Source: JBGPYM01 sp041493205
GTDB lineage: Bacteria; Bacteroidota; Ignavibacteria; UBA10030; UBA6906
DNA: 15,899 nucleotides
Reading direction: 5' to 3'
NCBI GenBank assembly: GCA_041493205.1
Contig: JBGPYM010000042.1
Coordinates: 1 to 15,899, forward strand
A program made the translations under genes and the position numbers. Of this stretch, positions 7,524 through 14,609 are shown piece after piece. How positions within the stretch are numbered: the first letter of the stretch is position 1; the number at the start of each line of letters is the position of its first letter. The notes under the pieces are model-generated. The model was not told where the DNA came from, did not search any database, and saw only the letters and a list, made by a program, of their open reading frames with translations.

Positions 7524-8528
7524 ACTGAGAAGAAAATCAGGATCGAAGGAGTGGATGCCCTGGCATTGCTGGGGCTCAACGATGCAAACCTGCATATCGT
7601 CGAGAAGCGCTTCGACTCGACCGTCGTGGTCCGCGGCGATACCATCACGCTCCGCGGCGACGCACCGGAAGTGGATCAGCTCGAACGCATCTTCAAGGAG
7701 CTGATGTTCCTCCTGACGCGAAACGGCAACCTCACCACGAACGACGTGGACACCGTCATCGACCTCGTCACCGCCAACGGCGAACCCGCGCTGCCGCGTC
7801 CGGTGGCGTCGTCCCTCAGCAGGGACGAACTGGATACGGTCATCCTGTTTACCAAGAACCAGATGATCAGGGCGAAGACTCCCGGCCAGCGCGCGTATAT
7901 CCATGAGGTCCGGAAGAACGACATCGTCTTTGCGATCGGTCCCGCCGGCACCGGCAAAACGTACATGGCGGTTGCCCTCGCGGTTGCGGCCCTGAAAAAC
8001 AACGACATCACTAAAATCGTCCTCACCCGGCCTGCCGTCGAGGCGGGGGAAAGCCTCGGGTTCCTTCCCGGCGACCTGAAGGAAAAGGTCGACCCGTACC
8101 TCCGCCCGCTCTATGATGCGCTCGATGATATGCTCGCCGCCGAGAAGCTGAGGGGGTACATCGAAAAACGGATCATCGAAATCGCGCCCCTTGCATACAT
8201 GCGCGGCCGGACGCTGAACAACGCCTTCGTGATCCTGGATGAGGCGCAGAACGCGTCCGCCATGCAGATGAAGATGTTCCTGACCCGGCTCGGCCCGAAC
8301 TCGCGGGCGATCGTCACCGGCGACGTAACACAGATTGATCTGCCGAACAGGATGAGCTCGGGGCTGGTACAGATTCAGGAGGTGCTGAAGAACGTGGAGG
8401 GGATTTCCTTCGTGTATTTCGACAGGAACGACGTCGTGCGGCACAGGCTGGTGAAGGATATCATCGACGCCTACGACAAATACCATAACGGTGCGAAACC
8501 GGACTCCCCGGAAACCGCCGGAAGCTAG
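7521..8528 (+). CDS. phoH: PhoH family ATPase
   Basis: This 335-residue protein is a P-loop ATPase of the PhoH/PhoL family, cytoplasmic and probably RNA-related. An N-terminal KH-like region of about 110 residues includes NLHIVEKRFDSTVVVRGD. Then come Walker A GPAGTGKT (140-147), TRPAVEAGESLGFLPGDLKEKVDPYLRPLYDAL, a family hallmark, and Walker B VILDEAQN (227-234). Next is the sensor-like segment TGDVTQIDLP. Length and motifs are standard for the family. In many genomes phoH neighbours ybeY, but not here. The gene lies just after a strong terminator and no clear promoter is visible in the short gap, so it may depend on read-through or an unrecognised promoter. The stop is shared with the converging mazG through a CTAG. 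Confidence 0.95.
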   Translation: MTEKKIRIEGVDALALLGLNDANLHIVEKRFDSTVVVRGDTITLRGDAPEVDQLERIFKELMFLLTRNGNLTTNDVDTVIDLVTANGEPALPRPVASSLSRDELDTVILFTKNQMIRAKTPGQRAYIHEVRKNDIVFAIGPAGTGKTYMAVALAVAALKNNDITKIVLTRPAVEAGESLGFLPGDLKEKVDPYLRPLYDALDDMLAAEKLRGYIEKRIIEIAPLAYMRGRTLNNAFVILDEAQNASAMQMKMFLTRLGPNSRAIVTGDVTQIDLPNRMSSGLVQIQEVLKNVEGISFVYFDRNDVVRHRLVKDIIDAYDKYHNGAKPDSPETAGS

Positions 8529-9322
8529 CGGCGGAGCCGCTTTCCCTTCGCTTCATCCCAGAGTGCGTCCATTTCCCGCAAGGTTGCGTCGTGCACCGTG
8601 CGCCCGCGTCGCGCCAGCGCCCGCTCGATGTACCGGAAACGGCGCATAAACCGGCCGACCGTTCCCCGGAGCGCATGCTCGGGATTGACACCCACGAAAC
8701 GGGAGAAATTCACCAGGGCGAACAACAGGTCGCCGAATTCCTCCTCCCGGCGCGATTTCCTCCCCTTCCGTGCAGCGGCCCGGAGCTCCTCCAGCTCCTC
8801 CCGAACCTTCCGCCAGGCCTGCTCCGGCTTCTTCCAGTCAAACCCGGCGTGCGAAGCGCGCTGCTGGACGCGGAGGGCCCTCTGAAGGGCCGGCAACCCG
8901 GGGGGAACTCCTTCGAGCAATGACCGCCGTCCCTCGTTCATCTTCAACGCTTCCCAGTTTCGGACGACCTCCCGGGCCCCCCGCACCTTCCTCTTCCCGA
9001 AAACGTGAGGATGCCGGCGGATCAGCTTCGCACTGATGTCCTGCAGCACCTCGTCAAGCGTGAACTCCCCAGCCTGTTCGGCGATCGTCGCCTGCATCAC
9101 GACATGGAGGAGAAGGTCCCCGAGTTCCTTCCGCAATTCCGCATGGTCGCGCCGGTCAAGTGCTTCGATCACTTCATACGTTTCCTCGATCAGGCTTTCC
9201 CGGAGCGAACGGTGTGTCTGCGCGCGGTCCCAGGGGCACTCCTTCCGAAGCCGCCGGACAATACCGACGAAGCGGATAAACGCAGCGCGGGGGACGGCGG
9301 GGTAACGATGACGTGGCGGCAT
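8525..9322 (-). CDS. mazG: Nucleoside triphosphate pyrophosphohydrolase MazG
   Basis: This 265-residue protein hydrolyses (d)NTPs to monophosphate and pyrophosphate, limiting aberrant nucleotides and, in E. coli, affecting ppGpp. It has both tandem MazG domains. The first contains KECPWDRAQTHRSL (27-40), the metal-binding EETYE (46-50) and ELGDLLLHV (66-74), then RRHPHVFG (102-109) and the linker NWEALK. The second contains EELEEL (175-180) and EEFGDLLFALVN (193-204). Length equals that of full MazG. The ATG at 9322 follows CGGAG at close spacing on the minus strand. The gene has its own promoter in the divergent region shared with the amidohydrolase, and converges on phoH. Confidence 0.95.
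   Translation of the reverse strand: MPPRHRYPAVPRAAFIRFVGIVRRLRKECPWDRAQTHRSLRESLIEETYEVIEALDRRDHAELRKELGDLLLHVVMQATIAEQAGEFTLDEVLQDISAKLIRRHPHVFGKRKVRGAREVVRNWEALKMNEGRRSLLEGVPPGLPALQRALRVQQRASHAGFDWKKPEQAWRKVREELEELRAAARKGRKSRREEEFGDLLFALVNFSRFVGVNPEHALRGTVGRFMRRFRYIERALARRGRTVHDATLREMDALWDEAKGKRLRR
8527..8543 (+). terminator. Possible weak hairpin terminator for phoH
   Basis: AGCGGC (8527-8532) pairs with GCCGCT (8536-8541) around a GGA loop, followed by TT and a pyrimidine run. It starts inside the phoH stop and lies in the last codons of mazG. The stem is short and the T-tract poor. Confidence 0.35.
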
Positions 9323-9330
9323 CGGGCTCC

Positions 9331-9348
9331 GGGCAATGTGGGTTGCCC
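9331..9348. repeat. Inverted repeat in the mazG 5' leader
   Basis: GGGCAA (9331-9336) and TTGCCC (9343-9348) are a perfect 6-bp inverted repeat around TGTGGG. It lies between the mazG -10 box and its ATG, so it could be a repressor site or a leader hairpin. Chance occurrence is possible in GC-rich sequence. Confidence 0.4.
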
Positions 9349-9349
9349 C

Positions 9350-9378
9350 AACATACCCATCCGGTGCGTGATTTGCAA
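9350..9378 (-). promoter_or_regulatory. Sigma70-type promoter for mazG
   Basis: Read on the minus strand, TTGCAA (9378-9373) is followed after 17 nt by TATGTT (9355-9350). Transcription would start near 9343, leaving a leader of about 20 nt before the ATG at 9322. It sits back to back with the amidohydrolase promoter. Confidence 0.55.
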
Positions 9379-9384
9379 CGCGGG

Positions 9385-9413
9385 TTGAATCTGAAACGCG
9401 TTTTTTTTATATT
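9385..9413 (+). promoter_or_regulatory. Sigma70-type promoter for the amidohydrolase; predicts a leaderless mRNA
   Basis: TTGAAT (9385-9390) and TATATT (9408-9413) are separated by exactly 17 nt, and the -10 box ends 9 nt before the ATG at 9423. The expected start point is near 9420, leaving two or three leader nucleotides. There is only a weak GGAAA before the ATG. Confidence 0.7.
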
Positions 9414-9422
9414 GGAAACCTC

Positions 9423-11141
9423 ATGCACCATCTTTCCAGAACCTTCGTCGTGTTCGGCCTGCTGATCGCCGCGGGCCTGGCCCTTGCACTCCTGCTGCTC
9501 CACACAGAACGGAGGAGCGCCTCCATGCTGCTGGTCCATGGTGTTGTCTATACGGTGAATGACCATCAGCCCCTCGCTGAAGCGGTCGCCATCGAAAACG
9601 GGAAAATTGCTGCGGTGGGATCCTCGGAGGAACTCCTCGCACGGTTCAGCGCAACCGAGGTGATCGATCTGAAGGGGAGGCCGGTGTATCCGGGATTCAT
9701 CGACGCGCACGCTCATCTCGAAGGGCTTGGCGCGGCGCTGATGAACCTCGACCTCACCGGTACCGGCTCTGCCGCGGAAGCGGCCTCGCTCGTGTCGGCC
9801 ACCGCACGCGATTCCGTCCACGGCGGCTGGATCCGCGGACGCGGGTGGGACCAGAACCGATGGCCGGGAAAGTCATTTCCGACGCGGCAGACGCTTGACC
9901 GCGCCTGCCCCGATGTGCCGGTGTTCCTGAAGCGCGTGGACGGCCACGCCGTCTGGGTCAATTCACGCGTGCTCGCACTCGCCGGGATCACGCGGTCCAC
10001 ACCGGATCCTCCGGGCGGGAGGATCATCCGCGACGCGAAGGGGGACCCGACCGGCGTTTTCGTCGATCAGGCGGTCACACTGCTCGAAGAGATCCTTCCC
10101 CCGCCGTCGGATGCCGAGCGCACGGAGGCAATCCGCCGGGCCGTTGCCGAATGTGTTTCCTATGGCCTGACGGAAGTCCACGACATGGGCGTGGACCTCC
10201 ACGGTATCGCGCTCTATGAATCGATGATTGCCGCCGGAAAATTTCCCTTCAGGGTGTATGTGGCCGTGGAAGGGTCGTCTCCGGGCGCGTGGGACCACTT
10301 CCGGAAATCCCCTCCCGTCACCGCCGGCTTCGACGGCCGACTGACCATCCGGGCATTGAAGCTGTATGCCGACGGCGCGCTCGGATCCCGCGGCGCAGCG
10401 CTGTTCGAACCGTATGCCGATGATCCGGGCAACAGGGGACTCACCCTTACGTCGAAAAAAGAACTTCTGACCGCCGCCACGCAGGCGCTCGAAAGCGGTT
10501 TCCAGCTCTGCACGCATGCCATTGGAGACCGTGCAAACGCCATTGTCCTTGATGTCTACGCGGAGGCCCTTGCGATGCATCGCGACAGGGCACACGACGC
10601 GCGTTTCCGCGTGGAACATGCCCAGGTCCTGGCACCGGATGACATTCAGCGCTTTGCGTCGCTCCGCGTGATCCCCTCCATGCAGCCGACACATTGCACG
10701 TCCGATATGCCGTGGGCGGAATCGCGCCTCGGTCCCGTGCGCATCAACGGGGCCTACGCATGGCGGTCGCTCCTTCGCCAGGGGAATATCATCCCGGGGG
10801 GATCCGACGCGCCGGTCGAAAGCCCGAATCCGGTCCTGGGATTTTATGCGGCCGTCACGCGGCAGGACCGCGGCGGGCACCCTGCGGGCGGCTGGCATCC
10901 CGGAGAGCGGATGAGCCGCGAAGAGGCGCTGAAGGCGTTCACACTCTGGGCTGCCTATGCCGGTTTTCAGGAACATGTGAAGGGGAGCATCGAACCGGGG
11001 AAGTGGGCTGATCTTGTCGTGCTCTCGGATGACATCATGCAGATCGATGCTGAGAAGATACCGGACGTGCTTGCAGAAATGACAATGATCGGTGGCACCA
11101 TCGTGTTCCGTACCTCATCGCCCGGCGTCGCCTCCCGATGA
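9423..11141 (+). CDS. Membrane-anchored amidohydrolase, YtcJ-like (Amidohydro_3)
   Basis: This 572-residue protein has an N-terminal hydrophobic segment (about residues 8-26) without a lipobox or clear signal peptidase site, so it is probably anchored to the membrane with its enzyme domain outside. The amidohydrolase barrel is complete: the metal-binding HxH at His96/His98 in GFIDAHAH, a likely carboxylated Lys313 in ALKLYADGALGSRGA, His365 in CTHAIGDRAN, His399 in RVEHAQVL and Asp462 in GGSDAPVE. These are the hallmarks of the YtcJ family of metal-dependent hydrolases acting on amide or related C-N bonds. The physiological substrate is unknown. The gene overlaps the following MFS transporter gene as ATGA, so the hydrolase and a transporter are probably made together, suggesting an uptake-and-release or export-and-processing pair. 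Confidence 0.9.
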   Translation: MHHLSRTFVVFGLLIAAGLALALLLLHTERRSASMLLVHGVVYTVNDHQPLAEAVAIENGKIAAVGSSEELLARFSATEVIDLKGRPVYPGFIDAHAHLEGLGAALMNLDLTGTGSAAEAASLVSATARDSVHGGWIRGRGWDQNRWPGKSFPTRQTLDRACPDVPVFLKRVDGHAVWVNSRVLALAGITRSTPDPPGGRIIRDAKGDPTGVFVDQAVTLLEEILPPPSDAERTEAIRRAVAECVSYGLTEVHDMGVDLHGIALYESMIAAGKFPFRVYVAVEGSSPGAWDHFRKSPPVTAGFDGRLTIRALKLYADGALGSRGAALFEPYADDPGNRGLTLTSKKELLTAATQALESGFQLCTHAIGDRANAIVLDVYAEALAMHRDRAHDARFRVEHAQVLAPDDIQRFASLRVIPSMQPTHCTSDMPWAESRLGPVRINGAYAWRSLLRQGNIIPGGSDAPVESPNPVLGFYAAVTRQDRGGHPAGGWHPGERMSREEALKAFTLWAAYAGFQEHVKGSIEPGKWADLVVLSDDIMQIDAEKIPDVLAEMTMIGGTIVFRTSSPGVASR

Positions 11142-12418
11142 CCGGTGATGTACCCGCCGCGGCACCGGATGCCGCGCGCATCGAACACAGGAACTTCGTT
11201 CTGAACTCCGCCGAAGGAGCGCTTTTCATCTCCTCGGGGGCATTCATCAACGCCCAGACCGTCCTGCCGGCCCTGGTGAGCCGCCTCGGCGGGAGCAATG
11301 TGGTCGTGGGTGCCCTGGGTGTCCTCGTGTACGTCGGCATTTTCCTCCCCCAGATCTTTTCCGCGCGTCATGTCGAAACATTTCCCTGGAAAAAGCGATG
11401 GGCGATCAAAATGGGCGCCACGCACCGCCTGTTTGTCCTCGCCATGGGCGTCATCCTCCTGATCTTCGGCGGGAACCAGCCGGCGGTGGCGCTCTGGTCC
11501 TTCATGATTCTCTTTACGATAATGCAGGTAATCATCGGCGTGGCGACGCCCGGCTGGTTCGAGCTGTTCGCGAAGCTTACGCCGCCGGGAAAGCGGGGGC
11601 GCCTGGTGGGCGTGCGCAATTCGCTCGGAGGAGCTGCCGCGTTTGTCTGCGGCCTCATCCTGACGTGGCTGCTCGGGAGCTTTCCATTTCCCCTCAGCTT
11701 TGCCATCGCATTCTTTGCAGCGTTTCTGCTGCAATCGGCGTCCCTTGCCACCCAGTTCTCGCTCGTCGAACCGGAACCAAGCATCACGACCGCCCGCCGG
11801 CCCGTTGTTGAATTTCTCAGGGACCTGCCGGGGATTCTCCGCGCCAATGCGCACTTCCGGACCTTTATTGCCTCATGCGCCATCCTGACGTTCGCAACGA
11901 TGCCGGTCGGTTTTTTCACCGTCTACGCCCTCCAGCATTTCAGCGCGGACGAGTCCGTCGTCGGCGCGTTCACGCTCACGATGGTTGCGATCCAGGTCGT
12001 CAGCGCGCTCGTCAACGGGTTCATCGCGGATCGCTACGGCAACAAGCTCCCGCTGATTATCTCCGCGGTGGCGCTTCTGCTGGCAAGCCTCACGGCATTC
12101 CTGGCTCCTTCGCTCTGGTGGTTTACCCTGGTCTACCTGTTTCTGGGAGTGAATCTGGGCACGGAAATGATGGCGCGCTACAACATGTCGATTGAGTATG
12201 GCCCGGCCCGGCAGCGCTCGACGTACATCGGATTGATGAACACGATCCTGGCGCCGTGCTATCTCTCGGGCATGATCGGCGGCATTCTGAGCGAATGGCT
12301 CGGACTCCGGGCGGTCTTCGCGATCGGAACGGCTGTTTCCGTCGGGGGTATCTACTTTCTGGTCAAACGCGTCGTAGACCCGCGCGCGATCGCTCCGCCG
12401 CACACGGTGGCGCAATGA
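11138..12418 (+). CDS. Major facilitator superfamily transporter
   Basis: This 426-residue inner-membrane protein has about twelve hydrophobic segments in two halves, separated by a central polar loop near residues 210-235 (VEPEPSITTARRPVVEFLRD). A motif A-like loop, NGFIADRYGNKLPLI, occurs in the second half, and GKRGRLVGVRNSLGG follows the fourth segment of the first half. These support the MFS call. The start overlaps the amidohydrolase stop as ATGA with no Shine-Dalgarno site, implying translational coupling. The N-terminal 17 residues are polar and cytoplasmic. The substrate is unknown; the neighbour suggests a small molecule made or used by the hydrolase. Confidence 0.88.
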   Translation: MTGDVPAAAPDAARIEHRNFVLNSAEGALFISSGAFINAQTVLPALVSRLGGSNVVVGALGVLVYVGIFLPQIFSARHVETFPWKKRWAIKMGATHRLFVLAMGVILLIFGGNQPAVALWSFMILFTIMQVIIGVATPGWFELFAKLTPPGKRGRLVGVRNSLGGAAAFVCGLILTWLLGSFPFPLSFAIAFFAAFLLQSASLATQFSLVEPEPSITTARRPVVEFLRDLPGILRANAHFRTFIASCAILTFATMPVGFFTVYALQHFSADESVVGAFTLTMVAIQVVSALVNGFIADRYGNKLPLIISAVALLLASLTAFLAPSLWWFTLVYLFLGVNLGTEMMARYNMSIEYGPARQRSTYIGLMNTILAPCYLSGMIGGILSEWLGLRAVFAIGTAVSVGGIYFLVKRVVDPRAIAPPHTVAQ

Positions 12419-12447
12419 TTGCATTTCCGGCGCGCCGCCCCTATATT
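12419..12447 (+). promoter_or_regulatory. Sigma70-type promoter for prmC; predicts a leaderless mRNA
   Basis: TTGCAT (12419-12424) begins directly after the MFS stop, and TATATT (12442-12447) follows after exactly 17 nt. The -10 box ends 9 nt before the ATG at 12457, the same distance as at the amidohydrolase gene. No Shine-Dalgarno site is present. The spacer holds a 10-bp palindrome, CGGCGCGCCG (12428-12437), of unknown meaning. Confidence 0.7.
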
Positions 12448-12780
12448 GAATAAGCAATGAACGGACCAGAGACTCCGTGGACGGTTCTGTCGCTGCTCAC
12501 GTGGGCAGGGGAATACCTGGCGGAAAAAGGCTTCGATGAAACCCGCCTCCATGCGGAATTGCTGCTGGCGCATGTGCTCGGCCTCTCCCGGCTCGATCTG
12601 TATCTGCAGTTTGACCGTCCCCTGATTCCCGACGAGCTTGGCCGGTTCAAGGCGCTCTTCCGGCGCCGCCTCGCCCACGAGCCGCTGCAGTACATCCTGG
12701 GCGAAACCGAGTTCATGGGATGCCGTCTCGAGGTTGATTCCCAGGTGCTCATCCCGCGCCCCGAGACCGAACAGCTCGTG

Positions 12781-12783
12781 TAA
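12781..12783 (+). other. In-frame premature TAA in prmC
   Basis: The codon context is GTG TAA ACG. No ATG, GTG or TTG occurs in frame between this stop and the SAM-binding motif, and no frameshift accompanies it. Confidence 0.95.
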
Positions 12784-13326
12784 ACGGCGATCGGCATCGC
12801 CCGGGGGACCGGCGGGACGGGACTGGAAATTCTGGATTGCGGTACCGGTTCGGGAAACATCGCCATTGCAATGGCGCGCATGCTTCCGGCATCGGCGATC
12901 ACAGCATGTGATGTGAGCCCCGGGGCGCTGGCAGTCGCGCGGCGGAATGCGGAGCGGAACGGCACGGCAAACGTCTCGTTCGAGGAGAGCGACCTCTTCG
13001 GCGAATGCCTCCCCGGCAGATCGTTCGACATGATTGTTGCGAATCCGCCGTATGTCAGCGCGGAGGAGTACGCCGGACTGCAGGCCGAAGTGCGCGAGTT
13101 TGAGCCGCGGATTGCAGTCACGGACGGCGGCGACGGTCTCCGGTTCATCCGCCGGATCGCCCGCCTCGCGGCCGAACGTCTCAGGCCCGGGGGGGCTCTC
13201 TGTATGGAGATCGCCTGGAACCAGGCGGACTCGGCCCGTGCAATCGTGGCGGGGGAAGGACTGCAGCAGGTCCAGGTGAGGCCCGATTACGCCGGGCACC
13301 CGCGGATACTGACTTCCGTCCGCCCC

Positions 13327-13340
13327 GGAGGAGGCGCTTG
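13327..13340 (+). promoter_or_regulatory. Ribosome-binding site and TTG start of dtd
   Basis: GGAGGAGG (13327-13334) lies inside the last codons of prmC, with the TTG start at 13338-13340 overlapping the prmC TGA. The first GGAGG is 6 nt from the TTG. No in-frame ATG precedes the conserved N-terminal motif. Confidence 0.85.
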
Positions 13341-13796
13341 AGGGCGCTCGTGCAACGGGTGAGCGGTGGGAGCGTTGCGATCGGAGGAGAACGGCGCGCC
13401 GCGATCGACCGGGGCTATGTCATCCTGCTCGGTGTTCGCACCGGCGACTCGCGGGAAGATGCCGACTACCTTGCCGGCAAGTGCGCGGGCCTGCGGGTCA
13501 TGGAGGATGAGACGGGGAAGATGAATCTGGGACTGAAGGAGACGGGCAGCAAGGCGCTCGTGGTGTCCCAGTTCACGCTCTATGGCGATGCACGCAAAGG
13601 GAACCGCCCCGGATTCACCGAGGCGGCCCCGCCCGCAGAGGCGCTGCCGCTGTATGAGGCGTTTGTTGCGAAGATGCGGGAACTGCTCGGCCGCGAAAAC
13701 GTGCTGACGGGTGAATTTCAGGCAATGATGCAGGTGACGATTGTGAACGACGGTCCGGTGACAATCCTGATCGAAAGTCCAAACCACAACCAATGA
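13338..13796 (+). CDS. dtd: D-aminoacyl-tRNA deacylase
   Basis: This 152-residue cytoplasmic enzyme removes D-amino acids (and Gly from tRNA-Ala) from mischarged tRNAs. The N-terminus MRALVQRVSGGSV matches the family start. The two active-site motifs are present: SQFTLYGD at 77-84 and NDGPVTI at 137-143, the latter carrying the cross-subunit Gly-cisPro. One small deviation is GEFQAMM where many members have GxFGAxM. The gene begins with TTG overlapping the prmC stop, and its own stop overlaps an ATG of the next frame as ATGA. A ribosome-binding site of its own within prmC could let it be translated despite the premature stop upstream, though polarity on transcription remains possible. Confidence 0.95.
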   Translation: MRALVQRVSGGSVAIGGERRAAIDRGYVILLGVRTGDSREDADYLAGKCAGLRVMEDETGKMNLGLKETGSKALVVSQFTLYGDARKGNRPGFTEAAPPAEALPLYEAFVAKMRELLGRENVLTGEFQAMMQVTIVNDGPVTILIESPNHNQ

Positions 13797-13813
13797 AGGA
13801 GCACATCATCATG
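13796..13813 (+). promoter_or_regulatory. Ribosome-binding site and ATG start of the MA-like protein
   Basis: AAGGAG (13796-13801) stands 9 nt before the ATG at 13811. The frame also has an ATG at 13793 overlapping the dtd stop, but that one precedes the AAGGAG rather than following it. Confidence 0.6.
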
Positions 13814-14584
13814 ATCGCGATGATTCGTGCACGCTGCACAACACTCGGCATCGCTCTTCTGGTGTTTCCCGCACTGTTTGCGGCGCGGGCGCAGGAAACG
13901 TTCGGGACCCTGAGCAGCGCTCATTTCGAAGTGAAATACCAGAGGGTCATTCCTCAACAGGATGCAAAGAAGGTGATGGACTTCCTTCAGGCTGAATACA
14001 AATCGATCAGCGCCGACCTCGGGATGGACCTCAAAAACAAACTTGAGGTGCGGATATATGAATCGGTGGGAAAATTTCTCTCGGAGTCCGGCCTGAAGCG
14101 TCCGTGGCGCGGAGCGCTCTACCAGCGCGGCATCCTCCACCTGCAGCCGGTGTCTGCGCTCGTGGCACGCAAGATGTTTGAACGGTCGATCTCCTATGAG
14201 CTCGCACTCGCATTCCTCGATGAGACTGCCCAGAAGGGATGCCCGCGATGGCTGTCAGAGTCCTTTGCCGTCTACTATTGCGGTGAGATGTCGGGGATGA
14301 CACCGCCGGTCGGTGCCAGGATGTCCGCCTTTGCGGACCTGAACCAGGACATCCAGGAATACCAGAACCCGCCGCAGCGCGACGACGTCCACTATATCCT
14401 GGGGAGCACGATGACGTTCCTCGTACAAAAATACGGCGAGCGGAAGGCATTCCGCGTCTACAAGGAATTTGACGGCGTAACGACGGTGGACCGGGTCTTC
14501 AAGAAAGTGTTCGAAGAAGACTACTCCACCATCGAAAAGGCGTGGGCGAAATACATCACCTCGCGGTCATCCTCGTTCCGTTAG
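13811..14584 (+). CDS. Secreted protein resembling an MA-type metallopeptidase, zinc site degenerate
   Basis: From the ATG at 13811 the protein has 257 residues with a signal peptide (cleavage after ARA, about residue 27). Residue numbers here count from 13811. The mature part opens with TLSSAHFEVKYQ, a typical beginning of peptidase-MA-like proteins (PF13485 type), and continues with a predicted alpha/beta domain. In that family an HExxH helix is followed by a WLxEGxA segment. Here the segment is SISYELALAFL (127-137), where both zinc histidines are missing, while PRWLSESFAVYY (145-156) keeps the third-ligand Glu. The protein is therefore probably not an active zinc peptidase; a binding or scaffold role is possible. 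Family assignment rests on motif order only. It is the last gene of the prmC-dtd cluster, coupled to dtd by near-overlap. Confidence 0.65.
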   Translation: MIAMIRARCTTLGIALLVFPALFAARAQETFGTLSSAHFEVKYQRVIPQQDAKKVMDFLQAEYKSISADLGMDLKNKLEVRIYESVGKFLSESGLKRPWRGALYQRGILHLQPVSALVARKMFERSISYELALAFLDETAQKGCPRWLSESFAVYYCGEMSGMTPPVGARMSAFADLNQDIQEYQNPPQRDDVHYILGSTMTFLVQKYGERKAFRVYKEFDGVTTVDRVFKKVFEEDYSTIEKAWAKYITSRSSSFR

Positions 14585-14609
14585 CCTGCGGAGGGGAGGG
14601 GGTGGGCCA

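Larger units (their letters stand above)
12457..13341 (+). pseudogene. prmC: Release factor glutamine methyltransferase PrmC, interrupted by in-frame UAA
   Basis: Reading through one stop codon, the frame encodes 294 residues, a normal PrmC length. PrmC methylates the GGQ glutamine of release factors RF1 and RF2. The N-terminal helical domain is intact, ending PLQYILGETEFMG and LIPRPETEQLV (residues to 108). Codon 109 is TAA, where the family usually has Glu (GAA), so a single G-to-T change would explain it. Beyond it, in the same frame, are the SAM-binding motif DCGTGSG (127-133) and the catalytic NPPY (196-199), then DYAGHPRILTSV. The stop divides the gene into 12457-12783 (108 residues) and a downstream open part whose first ATG (12871) lies after the SAM motif, so a restarted fragment could not bind SAM. 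It may be a recent nonsense mutation, a sequence error or recoding. There is its own promoter, and dtd overlaps the end. Confidence 0.85.

Noticed and set aside
9963..10976. A 337-codon open frame on the minus strand.
   Set aside because: Antisense to the well-supported amidohydrolase, with no family motifs.
12428..12437. CGGCGCGCCG palindrome as a repressor operator.
   Set aside because: A short all-GC palindrome is likely by chance in this sequence; noted only within the promoter entry.
12871..13341. A separate gene starting at ATG 12871 downstream of the prmC stop.
   Set aside because: It would start after the SAM-binding motif and has no ribosome-binding site; it is better read as the interrupted 3' part of prmC.
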